Shown here one piece after another: positions 26,183 to 34,943 of a DNA stretch of 64,000 nucleotides (the stretch's first letter is position 1; the number at the start of each line of letters is the position of its first letter). The notes below the pieces were generated by a model that was given only the letters and a program-made list of their open reading frames with translations, was not told where the DNA came from and searched no databases. A program made the position numbers and the translations under genes. The DNA is taken from NCBI GenBank assembly GCA_027451905.1, contig DAIDHV010000004.1, forward strand, positions 124,001 to 188,000, in the 5' to 3' direction. This DNA is from Armatimonadota bacterium (lineage in GTDB: Bacteria; Armatimonadota; Fimbriimonadia; Fimbriimonadales; Fimbriimonadaceae).

Positions 26183-28141
26183 ATGGAGCCAGACAAGATG
26201 AGCTTTGAGTTTTCTGAGGCTGATTGTCGCAACCTAGAGATTTCATGTCGACGCGAGTGGTTGCTTACCAACGGAATCGGTGGGTTTGCGATGTCGTCCA
26301 TCAGCGGCATAAATACGAGGCGCTATCATGGATTATTAGTTGCCGCCGTGCAGCCACCCGTCTCTAGGATGGTCTTGCTTGCTGCAATTGATGCTTCAAT
26401 TTCTACGGATGGAACCCCGGTCGGGATCTCTTCCAACCAATATCCTGGCACGGTTTACCCAGAGGGGTATCTGAATCTCACTGGCACTACGGTTGGCAAC
26501 TTTGTGAAGTCAACTTATTTAGTTCAAGACAGCAAAATTGAACGCATTGTGCAGATGCACGATCAAGTGAATGCAGTGACCATTCGGTACATCAATACCG
26601 GCAAAACCACCTTTCAGTTAAAGCTAAATCCTCTGGTTTGCCATAAGTTTTATCACAGCAACTTCACCGAGTTTGCGGGATATCCCCAAAGCGTTCAATT
26701 TACCGATGACTCCACCGTGGTGACCCAAGATGAGGTGAGCCTCTACCTTCACCACAAAAATGGCGTGCGAGAGGCGATCAACGGTTGGTACTTTCGGTTT
26801 GAGCACCAAAGGGAAATAGAACGTGGGCTTGACCCTCGTGATGATCTCTACTGCCCATGCGAATTAACCTATACTTTGCTGCCGGGGGAAGAAGCGGTTT
26901 TGGTGGCATCAACCGAGGCTGAAACAGCACCGTTGCCTGCCCCTGCCAAAGAAGAGAAGAAGTTTAGAGACTTTGAATCTCAGCTGAGGGCAGGAGCCGA
27001 GAAATTTGTTGTGGAAGGCGGTGGTCGCACCACGATCATTGCCGGCTATCCGTGGTTTACAGATTGGGGAAGAGACACCATGATTTCTCTTCCTGGCCTT
27101 TTGCTACACACAAATCGAACGAAGGCGGCGAGAAAGATTTTGCTGGACTATGCAACCCAAATGAGCCAGGGGCTCATCCCGAATCGATTTGTTGAACAAG
27201 GAGAAGAGCCAGCCTACAACACGGTTGACGCAACCCTTTGGTACGTGAACTCGATCTACCTCACCTTAGAAAAAGAGTGGAACCAAGAATTTGCCGAGCA
27301 AATCTTTCCTGTCCTTAAATCAATCTACGAGTGGCATATCAAGGGAACGTTTTTTGGCATCAAGGTGGATGAAGATGGGTTGCTGACTCAGGGGGAAGGG
27401 AATTTGCAGCTAACTTGGATGGATGCAAAAATCGGAGACTGGGTAGTCACTCCACGCCACGGTAAGCCGGTTGAAATCAATGGACTTTGGATCAACGCGC
27501 TGAGGATTATGGAGTGGATGGCAACGAAGCTTTCTTTGTCGGCAGTTGATTTTAAGAAGTCCGCCAAGCTTGCCGAACAAAGTTTTAGCAAGAAGTTTTG
27601 GCATCCGGGCTTAAAGTTTTACTTGGACACGGTTGATCCCGATGATGCGTCTTTACGCCCCAATCAGCTGATTGCAATGTCCCTACCCTTTGCTCCCGCT
27701 AAAGGAGACCATGCCAAGCAGGCCTTGGCTGCGGTTGAAAGGGACTTATTGACTCCGTTCGGCATCCGGAGCCTGAGCTGGCGAGACTCTGCCTACCAAG
27801 GAAGGTATGAAGGTCCGCTTCCAAACATGGATGCCTGTTATCATCAGGGCACCGTTTGGCCATGGCTATTTGGACCTTACATTTCTGCTTTAGTTAAGGT
27901 GAAAGGCAGTTCTGGTCCGGAGGCAGACGTGAAGGCTCGCAAAGAAGCAAGGGAGTTGTTGAAGCTGGCGTTTACAGGCGCCAACAACATGTTGAGAGAC
28001 TATGGGATTGGTGGTGTTGCCGAGGTTTACGATGGAGATGCTCCTCAGCGTCCAAACGGATGTCCTTTTCAGGCTTGGAGCGTGGCGGAAATCCTGAGAG
28101 CGTGGGTGGAGGACTGCACTCTGCCCAAATCGGCTAAGTAG
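26183..28141 (+). CDS. archaeal/bacterial-type glycogen debranching enzyme (amylo-alpha-1,6-glucosidase)
   Basis: 652 residues. The N-terminal GDE_N domain begins with CRREWLLTNGIGGFAMSS and NTRRYHGLLVAA; the C-terminal (alpha/alpha)6 glucosidase domain carries YPWFTDWGRDTMISLPGLLL, the catalytic-acid region of this family, and later YHQGTVWPWLFGPY. It hydrolyses alpha-1,6 branch points of glycogen after trimming. The start may be Met1 or Met6 (26198). The end is odd: after the TAG, the frame stays open for 22 more codons and ends with the same LPKSAK and TAG (see repeat 28121-28208). Confidence 0.92.
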   Translation: MEPDKMSFEFSEADCRNLEISCRREWLLTNGIGGFAMSSISGINTRRYHGLLVAAVQPPVSRMVLLAAIDASISTDGTPVGISSNQYPGTVYPEGYLNLTGTTVGNFVKSTYLVQDSKIERIVQMHDQVNAVTIRYINTGKTTFQLKLNPLVCHKFYHSNFTEFAGYPQSVQFTDDSTVVTQDEVSLYLHHKNGVREAINGWYFRFEHQREIERGLDPRDDLYCPCELTYTLLPGEEAVLVASTEAETAPLPAPAKEEKKFRDFESQLRAGAEKFVVEGGGRTTIIAGYPWFTDWGRDTMISLPGLLLHTNRTKAARKILLDYATQMSQGLIPNRFVEQGEEPAYNTVDATLWYVNSIYLTLEKEWNQEFAEQIFPVLKSIYEWHIKGTFFGIKVDEDGLLTQGEGNLQLTWMDAKIGDWVVTPRHGKPVEINGLWINALRIMEWMATKLSLSAVDFKKSAKLAEQSFSKKFWHPGLKFYLDTVDPDDASLRPNQLIAMSLPFAPAKGDHAKQALAAVERDLLTPFGIRSLSWRDSAYQGRYEGPLPNMDACYHQGTVWPWLFGPYISALVKVKGSSGPEADVKARKEARELLKLAFTGANNMLRDYGIGGVAEVYDGDAPQRPNGCPFQAWSVAEILRAWVEDCTLPKSAK

Positions 28142-28208
28142 GGTTCAGAAACATCGCACATGGATAACATCTCGATGAGCCTTCATCTGCCTAAATCAGC
28201 TAAGTAGG
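28121..28208 (+). repeat. imperfect direct repeat of the debranching-enzyme C-terminus
   Basis: 28121-28142 and 28187-28208 share 20 of 22 bases, each encoding LPKSAK followed by TAG. The 66-bp offset is a multiple of three, and the stretch between the two stops has no other stop in frame, so readthrough would add a 22-residue tail ending in the same motif. Confidence 0.7.
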
Positions 28209-28373
28209 CTCCAAACGCGGCCAAGTCCACAGCGCTGTCTCCAGGAAGCTTTTTAAGTCAATATTTGGGTCTAAGGTGAGCCATTCCGCTATTCAGGTAT
28301 TGACCGTCTCCCTATCCCTGATCGCCAATACTTGCTTTCGGAGTTAGGAATATAGTGGAGATTAAGCGGGAAG

Positions 28374-29450
28374 TTACATTTTCCAATTGGCGATAAAGAT
28401 GTTGGTTTCCATCGGGGCTTTTCCGAAGCGGTCAGAAACAAACGCCAGCTTCTTGCCATCTTTGCTGAACATGGGAAAGCAGTTGAAGTATCCGGTATGA
28501 GTGATCTGCTGCAGATGAGTGCCATCGGTATTGATCATAAAAAGATTGAACTTCTGATGGGTGGGATCACCGTAGTTGCTGCTGAAAATAACGTGCTGAT
28601 CGTCTGGTGCCATAAACGGAGCAAACGAGGCGGCTCCAAGGTGAGTTAGCTGCCTTTTGTGCTTCCCGTCGGAATCCATCATCCAAATCTCCAAAACGTC
28701 AGGGCGGATCAGGTGCTTTTTCAGCAATTTATAAAACTCGATGAGCTGGCTCTTATCTGTAAAGACGGAGCTTCGATAGACAATATATTTCCCATCCCAA
28801 GAGACAAATGGACCCCCGTTGTAGCCAGGCGTTCCAACCAGCATTTTGAGATGTCTTCCTTTTAAGTCCGTTCTGTAGATGTCTACATTTCCGTTTTTAT
28901 CTGAAGTAAAGGTCATGAATCTTCCATGAGGATCAACTGTTGTTTCGGCAACATAATGCCCTGGAAAGCTCACTAGCTTCTTGCGGTGGGTTCCATCGGG
29001 GCGGACCTGGTACATCACATAATTTGGATTCAACATCCATACGTAGCCTTGGCTCATATCAATTGGGGGCTGACCCTGAGGCTGGGTTGCGTAGGTTGAA
29101 CTGAACACAATGTGCTTGTCGCCAGGGAGGTAGTAAGTGCAGGTGCACCTGCCGGTCCCCGTGCTGATCAGCCGCTTTCGAGAGCCGTCCGTATGCATGG
29201 CAAAGGCCTGATCGTCGGGAAAGCCAGGGATTTTGGCCTGCCAGCTTAACCTCGTGCAAGTTGGGTCAAAATACGCTTCCGCATTTTCTCCTCCAAATGT
29301 CAGTTGTCGAAGTTTTGTAATGTGGACTTCTTGAGGATCAACCGGTACAACTTGGCTTTGGGGCCACGAAGCCATGGCAGGGGGCAATTCACCGGGCTTC
29401 GTTCCAACTTTGATCGTAAAAGAGGCAATAAGAAAGGGAAGGATCAGCAC
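28374..29450 (-). CDS. TolB/PD40-type beta-propeller protein
   Basis: 358 residues beginning at GTG with a hydrophobic N-terminus (LILPFLIASFTI) that could be a signal or anchor. Several PD40/WD40-like blades are visible: YFDPTCTRLSWQAK, TVDPHGRFMTFTSDKNGNVD, FVSWDGKYIVYRSS, MAPDDQHVIFSSNYGDP, MFSKDGKKLAFVSDR. Such proteins are periplasmic or attached to peptidases and envelope systems; no catalytic site is seen. TAGCTT (minus strand 29457-29462) precedes the GTG by 6 nt. Upstream, 29463-29582 is noncoding, then the structured repeat begins. Confidence 0.75.
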   Translation of the reverse strand: MLILPFLIASFTIKVGTKPGELPPAMASWPQSQVVPVDPQEVHITKLRQLTFGGENAEAYFDPTCTRLSWQAKIPGFPDDQAFAMHTDGSRKRLISTGTGRCTCTYYLPGDKHIVFSSTYATQPQGQPPIDMSQGYVWMLNPNYVMYQVRPDGTHRKKLVSFPGHYVAETTVDPHGRFMTFTSDKNGNVDIYRTDLKGRHLKMLVGTPGYNGGPFVSWDGKYIVYRSSVFTDKSQLIEFYKLLKKHLIRPDVLEIWMMDSDGKHKRQLTHLGAASFAPFMAPDDQHVIFSSNYGDPTHQKFNLFMINTDGTHLQQITHTGYFNCFPMFSKDGKKLAFVSDRFGKAPMETNIFIANWKM

Positions 29451-29582
29451 TTCTTAAAGCTACCTTTTTTGATCTAAATTGGCTGTTGACGGTCACCTTA
29501 TCGGGCCTAAATCCGCCTGAATCTGTCCGATACGGAGCGGCTGAACTAATGATCTCCAAATGTTCACCCTCAGGAGGGGGAT

Positions 29583-29735
29583 ATTGAACAATTGCCGATC
29601 CATGGCAGTTGTTAAAGGCGACCGTCTGAATTGTGCTGAAGTCAGACAGTTACAGACCATGTTCAGGTTCAAAAACTCTTCACATTGCGTCCCTGCTTCT
29701 GCCGGGGTCGGTGGGCTTTGAGTTCCTCAACACCC
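29583..29735 (-). repeat. structured repeat, copy A (inverted partner of 32405-32560)
   Basis: Read on the minus strand it starts right after the stop of the oxidase gene and contains three hairpins in the same order as copy B: I with TGGGT/GCCCA, II with GTCTGA at 29642-29647 pairing with TCAGAC at 29624-29629, and III with AACAATTGCC (29587-29596) and GGCAGTTGTT (29604-29613). The outer 25 bases (29583-29607) are identical to the reverse complement of 32536-32560. Base changes in stem I (U-G versus U-A) keep pairing, which suggests selection on RNA or DNA structure. No open frame is shared between the copies. Confidence 0.75.
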
Positions 29736-29737
29736 AT

Positions 29738-30994
29738 CTAGTCCTCAAAAAGCTCTTTCAAAAATGGATTTTGGAACTTCTTGTTTGGATCATACTTCTG
29801 GATCGTTTTCTTGAACTCTGATAATCCTGGATAGGATTGGGCTACTTGTTTGGGTTTCATAGCCCATAGCTTTCCCCAATGGGGCTTGGGTTGGTACTGG
29901 CTCAGAACAGATTCCACGAGAGGCAAAATTGCCTTGACCGAATGCCAATCTTTTTTCCATGTGAAGTGGATTCCCATTGCATCAACTGCACAAAATGGGC
30001 TCATGAGAGCAGAATCGGCGGCTATAGTTCTGATTTCACTTATCAAAAGATGCTTGTCAAAGGCACTTTGATGCGCATGCAGAGCCCGCAGGGCATCTTG
30101 GGCATAGGGTTGCGGTATCAAATATTCGGACTGAAGTTCCTCGCCATGGCTTGGGGTGAAGTCAAACTTAAAGTGCGGAAGCCGGTCAAAAGAGGGACCG
30201 GGGATATCCAATTGGTCAGTGCAGTTGACGGGATCCACATCAAGGATTGGATGGACCTTTTGCTGAGCCTTCGAAGCGCCGATTCCGTTCAAAAACCTGT
30301 CTGGTGAGGGCTCCGAGGGCAACCGCTTGACCCAAATTTGATCAAGGCAGTCCCCCTTCCACTGGGTAAAGAGGCTTACACTGTAGCCAAGACTCAGGAT
30401 TTCCATCAACTGGTTAACCGCAGATTCAAACTTTACATTCAGAAACACGGATTGAGCAATTTCAAAACGTGGCACTAGGGCCAGTTTCACCTCAACCAAG
30501 GCTCCAATCGCGCCGAGGTGAACCACGCACGCCTGAAAAAGCTCCGGATCGGCATGCTTGTCTACTTCTAACAATGAACCATCGGCAAGCACAAATTTAA
30601 GGGCTAACGCCTGGCTGCTCAGGCACTGATTTTGGAAGCCCGATCCATGGGTAGCCGTTGCAATAGCCCCCCCAACCGAAATATGAGGAAGCGAAGCCAT
30701 GTTCTTCAGGGCCAAGCCTTCTGAGTCTAAAACCAGAGAGAGTTCCCCGTACGTTATCCCTGCCTGAACCCATACTGAGCCCTCAATGCGGTCAATAGAC
30801 ACAACCCTAGAGAGGTTTCTCGAGCTAATAAAAACCTCGGTTGGTGATCCAATATGATTAAACGAATGACGAGTTCCAATCACCTTAACTGATGTGGCAC
30901 GGCTCACAAGATCCTGAACTTCTTCTGTTGAACTTGGCTGGTGAAAGTCAGTAGGGAAGTACTCAATATTGCCTGCCCAATTGGTGTTTGCCAT
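29738..30994 (-). CDS. FAD-binding oxidase of the alditol/aldonolactone oxidase type
   Basis: 418 residues from the ATG at 30994 (an upstream start at 31054 would add 20 unlike residues). The N-terminal FAD_binding_4 domain contains VIGTRHSFNHI, where the histidine is the expected covalent flavin site, plus SVGGAIATATHGSG and GAIGALVEVKLAL; the C-terminal part matches the ALO domain, ending with WAMKPKQVAQSYPGL-like residues. Relatives oxidise xylitol, sorbitol or sugar lactones with O2. It is divergent from a GH10 xylanase, which fits use of xylose-derived polyols, though the substrate is inferred. It lacks a signal peptide. Confidence 0.83.
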   Translation of the reverse strand: MANTNWAGNIEYFPTDFHQPSSTEEVQDLVSRATSVKVIGTRHSFNHIGSPTEVFISSRNLSRVVSIDRIEGSVWVQAGITYGELSLVLDSEGLALKNMASLPHISVGGAIATATHGSGFQNQCLSSQALALKFVLADGSLLEVDKHADPELFQACVVHLGAIGALVEVKLALVPRFEIAQSVFLNVKFESAVNQLMEILSLGYSVSLFTQWKGDCLDQIWVKRLPSEPSPDRFLNGIGASKAQQKVHPILDVDPVNCTDQLDIPGPSFDRLPHFKFDFTPSHGEELQSEYLIPQPYAQDALRALHAHQSAFDKHLLISEIRTIAADSALMSPFCAVDAMGIHFTWKKDWHSVKAILPLVESVLSQYQPKPHWGKLWAMKPKQVAQSYPGLSEFKKTIQKYDPNKKFQNPFLKELFED

Positions 30995-31159
30995 GGTGGA
31001 TTTCCATCCTAAGGTTACCGCTCTGTCTTCAGAGCCACAACAAAGAGAGGGCAAAAATCGAAAGTGATTTTTAAGGATTCGAGGAAGGCAATAAGGGGGC
31101 TTGAGTCTGATTTGTAAATCAAAGTGATGCCCTGTTATTAAATCATTTACAATGCGGTT

Positions 31160-32269
31160 ATGAACCGAAGATCGTTCATAACAAGTCTCGCCGCCGCTGC
31201 CATCGGGGCCCCCACCCTTTTGAAATCCTTAGCAGCCTTGCCAATAGAGTCCGATGAAGACCCTTCCAAAGGGCATCATACGATGACCCTCCGCCGCGCA
31301 GCCGCTAAGAGAGGATTGTTGTATGGTTCCGTTTTGTGGCCAGATTATCTTAAAAACCCCCTTCACGCCAAGCTATTTGAGACGCAGGTTGACATCGTCA
31401 CCAACACGGTCTATATGTCGGTGACTCAGCCAACTCGAGAAACTTGGTATCTCGATGACTTCAAAACTGTACGGAACTTCGTCCGCAAAGAGAAGTACCA
31501 CATGAGAGGCCATCCTTTGGTTTGGCATCAAGCCCTACCGCCTTGGGTCAATGATATCAGTTCGAAGGCAGATGCAGAATCTGTGATTACGGAGCGGATC
31601 AAAAAGCTGGTGGGATTGTATCCCGGTGAACTTCACTCTTGGGATGTTGTCAATGAAGCCATCGACACAAACTCCAAGGAAAAGCATCATCTAACCAAAT
31701 GTAAGTGGGCTGACCTGCTTGGCTTAGAGTATTTGGATTTGGCATTTGAAACGGCCTCGAAGGCCGATCCTATGGCCCTGCTGTCTTACAATGACTGGGG
31801 CACAGAGGATGATTCGGAAGGGTCTCAGCAAAAGAGGGATTACATCTATGAATTAGTTTCGGGAATGAAAAAGAGGGGCATTCCTGTTTCTGCTTTTGGA
31901 TTGCAGTCCCACATTTATCACGGCCAGACCTACAAGACATTGCCAGATTGGATCAAAAAAATGAAAGACCTTGGGCTTCATATTTTTCTTTCTGAATTGG
32001 ACGTGAATGATCAATCCCTGCCGGCAAACATCCACGAGCGTGACAAACTGGTAGCAGATTGTTACACAAGCTATTTAACCGCCGCGTTGAGTGTTCCGGG
32101 GGTGGAGGTGGTGCAAAACTGGGGACTTTCCGATGCCTTCTCTTGGTTGGAAACAATGCCATTTAGCAAAAGAAAAGATGGGTTGCCCGTACGTCCGCTG
32201 CCATTTGATGCTCACTTCCGGCCCACCGACGCATATTACGCAATGGAAAAAGTGTTTCTATCCAAATAG
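31160..32269 (+). CDS. GH10 endo-1,4-beta-xylanase with Tat signal
   Basis: 369 residues. The N-terminus NRRSFITSLAAAAIGA is a twin-arginine signal, so the folded enzyme is exported. The GH10 TIM barrel shows RGHPLVWHQALPPWV, the acid/base glutamate in WDVVNEAID, NDWGTEDDS, FGLQSHIYHG and the nucleophile in FLSELDVND, followed by VQNWGLSDAFSWL. It cleaves xylan backbones. TACAAT at 31148-31153 lies 6 nt before the ATG. The gene and the divergent oxidase are enclosed by inverted structured repeats at 29583-29735 and 32405-32560. Confidence 0.94.
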   Translation: MNRRSFITSLAAAAIGAPTLLKSLAALPIESDEDPSKGHHTMTLRRAAAKRGLLYGSVLWPDYLKNPLHAKLFETQVDIVTNTVYMSVTQPTRETWYLDDFKTVRNFVRKEKYHMRGHPLVWHQALPPWVNDISSKADAESVITERIKKLVGLYPGELHSWDVVNEAIDTNSKEKHHLTKCKWADLLGLEYLDLAFETASKADPMALLSYNDWGTEDDSEGSQQKRDYIYELVSGMKKRGIPVSAFGLQSHIYHGQTYKTLPDWIKKMKDLGLHIFLSELDVNDQSLPANIHERDKLVADCYTSYLTAALSVPGVEVVQNWGLSDAFSWLETMPFSKRKDGLPVRPLPFDAHFRPTDAYYAMEKVFLSK

Positions 32270-32298
32270 CGGTTTCTGATCACTCTCTAAGTGCCGAT

Positions 32299-32323
32299 AG
32301 GGCTGACTTCACAAGTCAGCCCT
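32299..32323 (+). terminator. perfect hairpin after the xylanase gene
   Basis: AGGGCTGACTT (32299-32309) pairs perfectly with AAGTCAGCCCT (32313-32323) around a 3-nt loop, 29 bp after the xylanase stop. There is no T-run, so it may be a stability hairpin or a non-canonical terminator. Confidence 0.6.
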
Positions 32324-32404
32324 GAAATGGCCTTGGCCCTCTCGACCAACTTAAGCCTTAGAATTCAACCTTAGAACTCGGCTGGTGGCTAGATCAACCG
32401 TTTA

Positions 32405-32560
32405 GGTGGGTGTTAAGGAACTCAAAACCCACTTAGCCCAACAAGAGCCGGGACCATACAGGAAAGTGCTGTACACCTGAACATCGGCGGTAACCGTCTG
32501 ATTTTAGCGCAAATCAGACTGTTAACTTGAACAATTGCCATGGATCGGCAATTGTTCAAT
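32405..32560 (+). repeat. structured repeat, copy B (inverted partner of 29583-29735)
   Basis: Three hairpins in order: I GTGGGT (32406-32411)/ACCCAC (32427-32432); II GTCTGA (32496-32501)/TCAGAC (32514-32519); III GAACAATTGCC (32529-32539)/GGCAATTGTTC (32547-32557) with a 7-nt loop. Between hairpins the sequence diverges more than in the stems, apart from shared blocks such as GGAACTCAAA and CTGAACAT. The outer end overlaps the stop codon of the facing aminopeptidase gene. The stretch 32324-32404 between the hairpin above and this repeat shows nothing further. Confidence 0.75.
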
Positions 32561-33800
32561 GCCCTTCTAGGGTCCACTCCCCATTTTTCATGAGGCTTAT
32601 TGTTCCTTGAGACTTGGTTTTGGCGGCCACGTCAATTTGAGATGACCCGATCATCCAATCCACATGGATTAGGCTATCGTTGGCACCATCTTCAAGTTGC
32701 TTCTCCTTAGATAAGTTTTCGAACCCTTCCATATTCTCGGAATAGCATCGGCCCAATGCGATATGCGAAGCCGCATTTTCATCATAGAGCGTATTGAAAA
32801 AGAGAGTCTTTGATTGAGAAACTAGGCAGCTATCTGGTACCAATGCCACCTCACCCAAGCGCCTTGCCCCGGGATCAGTTTCTATAAGCTTCAACAAAGT
32901 TTCTTCTCCTACCGAGGCAGAAGCTTTTGTAACCGCCCCGCTTTCAAACTCCATTTGGATCTTATCTATCAGTTGACCGCGCACGCTCAGAGGCTTTGTA
33001 CTTGAAACAACCCCGTTGACGTTTGACCTATGAGGCATCGTAAAAACTTCTTCCGTCGGGATATTGGGTCCGCATTTCACGCCATTTTTTGCATAGCCCC
33101 ATCCTCCTTGCCAAACTGCGTTGTTGGCAAGACCAACTGTTAAATCTGTTCCAGGACCGGTGAAGTGAAGCTCGGTAATCTGAAGTTTATTGAGTTCATC
33201 TTTCTTGGCCTCTAATGTATTGCAATGTTTATTCCAAGTTTCTAAGGGGTCCGATTCAAGGACCCGCGAGGTGTATAAAATGGAATGCCAAAGCTTATCC
33301 ATTGCTTCGTCAACTGGCAAATCGGGAAAGACCAATTTGGCCCAGCCAGGGCTTGGCGCCCCAATCAGGCTCCAATTTATTTTGAAACCGCTGATGACTT
33401 CTGAAACAGGCAGGGCCGCAATCCCTTGAGCTTTCGAAGACTTGGCGATCTTATCTGGTGAAACCGATTTCAGCAAATTGGGGTCATCACTAATGATCGC
33501 CAAGGATGCTGCGTTCTGATTGTAGGCTTCAGTCAATGCGTTATAGAGCCAACCCGGTGCGTACTCGATCGCCTCATCAGAGCCAAATTCATACCTCAGA
33601 AGCCCAACTTTTTCATCAACAAAAATGACTTGAACGTTTTTTGCTCCCGAGCGATAAGCCTCTTCAACAACGTACCGAACGAGGGGCAGATTTTGGATAT
33701 CTGATCTTAAAATCAGTTCTTGCCCCTTTGCCAAGCCAACTCCGCCATGGATGGCAAGTTTGGCATATAAAGCTAGATTTTCTTGGTGGCTTCTACTCAT
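32556..33800 (-). CDS. M29 family aminopeptidase
   Basis: 414 residues, the normal size for thermophilic-type aminopeptidases of family M29 (AmpS, PepS, aminopeptidase T). Features include KGQELILRSDIQNLPLVRYV near the start, LHFTGPGTDLTVGLA, the metal-binding NIPTEEVFTMPHR and VALVPDSCLVSQ. It releases N-terminal residues from peptides in the cytoplasm using two metal ions. TACACT (minus strand 33808-33813) precedes the ATG by 7 nt. The stop codon lies inside the outer end of structured repeat B. Confidence 0.93.
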   Translation of the reverse strand: MSRSHQENLALYAKLAIHGGVGLAKGQELILRSDIQNLPLVRYVVEEAYRSGAKNVQVIFVDEKVGLLRYEFGSDEAIEYAPGWLYNALTEAYNQNAASLAIISDDPNLLKSVSPDKIAKSSKAQGIAALPVSEVISGFKINWSLIGAPSPGWAKLVFPDLPVDEAMDKLWHSILYTSRVLESDPLETWNKHCNTLEAKKDELNKLQITELHFTGPGTDLTVGLANNAVWQGGWGYAKNGVKCGPNIPTEEVFTMPHRSNVNGVVSSTKPLSVRGQLIDKIQMEFESGAVTKASASVGEETLLKLIETDPGARRLGEVALVPDSCLVSQSKTLFFNTLYDENAASHIALGRCYSENMEGFENLSKEKQLEDGANDSLIHVDWMIGSSQIDVAAKTKSQGTISLMKNGEWTLEGH

Positions 33801-33884
33801 CCAAAGAAGTGTACTAAACTCACCGGCATCTCAACGGCGTGCGGTTCAGGGTGGAGCACAGGCTTTTGACTCGAGCCTAGCTCC

Positions 33885-34877
33885 TTATGGTTTAACTGCG
33901 CATCCGGAAATGGCACTTGCCTTTGCTGCGTCAATGATTCGGCAGGCATCTGCCGCAATTTTGGGGTCTAAAATACCTTCTGGTTTGCGGATGCCTTTCA
34001 AGCATTCGACAAAGTATTCAGCTGGATTGGAAGGTGAGACTTCTGGTGAAGGCAGTTCAAACGCTTCCGAACCCATGTTCAGTTTCAATTTGCCCTCAAA
34101 TACACTTAAGGTTCCGTTGGAACCGTGAATGACCGGATTACCGGAGGGATCCCATCCTTTTGTAGCCCAAGTCCCTTCTAAGACAGCAGAGCCAAATGGG
34201 TACTTCAGTAAACAAACCGCGTGATCATCAGGAACCTCGTAATCCTTGGTATAGTTGCCTCTCAGAGCATAGACCGACTCTGGCATTCCTAAAAGCCATC
34301 GAGAAACCACGGCTCCATATCCACAAAAATCAGCGATGGCGCCACCACCGTTGAGTTCTTCTTGGTACAGCCAGCCATAGAATTCGGGCCCGCAGCCAAT
34401 TTCCTTGGGACCGCTATGCCCCTGCCTCATCTTGAAATGGAAGATCTTGCCTAACTTTCCGGATTGGAGTTCATCGTGAATGCCGGTCAGCCACGGCGTC
34501 CACGCAATCGGCCAATTGATCATCAGGGTTTTGCCTGATTTTGAAGCGGCGGCAAGCATATCGTCAGCATCGGCAGAATTCCTAGCCATTGCCTTTTCAA
34601 CGATGCAAGGAATGCCTTGGCTGAGGGCTTGGATTGCAATTTGGCTTGAAGTTTTGTTATCGCTGGTTACGATGAGCCCATCTAGAGTTTCGGATTTCAG
34701 CATCTCTTGCCAGTCAGAGTACTTGTGCAAGTTCGGGTCTTCTAACTTTTGCAAGACCTCATCAGATTCAGCAGCGCATATTAACTGAATTTCGGGGTGC
34801 TGTTTAAATTTTTCGATTAACCCCCAAACGTGGCCGTGGGTTAAACCGGCAATCCCTATCTTGAACTGAGAACTCAT
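33885..34877 (-). CDS. Gfo/Idh/MocA family NAD(P)-dependent oxidoreductase
   Basis: 330 residues. The N-terminal Rossmann fold starts KIGIAGLTHGHVWGLIEKFK (glycine-rich loop altered to GLTHGH), includes SDNKTSSQIAIQALSQG and the EKAMARNSADADDML equivalent of the family EKPxA motif (here VEKAMA). The C-terminal alpha/beta domain is typical (MRQGHSGPKEIGCGPEFYGW, GGAIADFCGYG). Members act on sugars, inositols or bile pigments; the substrate is unknown. TAACTT (minus strand 34884-34889) lies 6 nt before the ATG. Confidence 0.87.
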   Translation of the reverse strand: MSSQFKIGIAGLTHGHVWGLIEKFKQHPEIQLICAAESDEVLQKLEDPNLHKYSDWQEMLKSETLDGLIVTSDNKTSSQIAIQALSQGIPCIVEKAMARNSADADDMLAAASKSGKTLMINWPIAWTPWLTGIHDELQSGKLGKIFHFKMRQGHSGPKEIGCGPEFYGWLYQEELNGGGAIADFCGYGAVVSRWLLGMPESVYALRGNYTKDYEVPDDHAVCLLKYPFGSAVLEGTWATKGWDPSGNPVIHGSNGTLSVFEGKLKLNMGSEAFELPSPEVSPSNPAEYFVECLKGIRKPEGILDPKIAADACRIIDAAKASAISGCAVKP

Positions 34878-34943
34878 CTTCTCAAGTTACCTACCTCGCT
34901 TGCCGATTCGCAGGGGCAGTTGGTTAAGAACCGGTGCAAAGAT

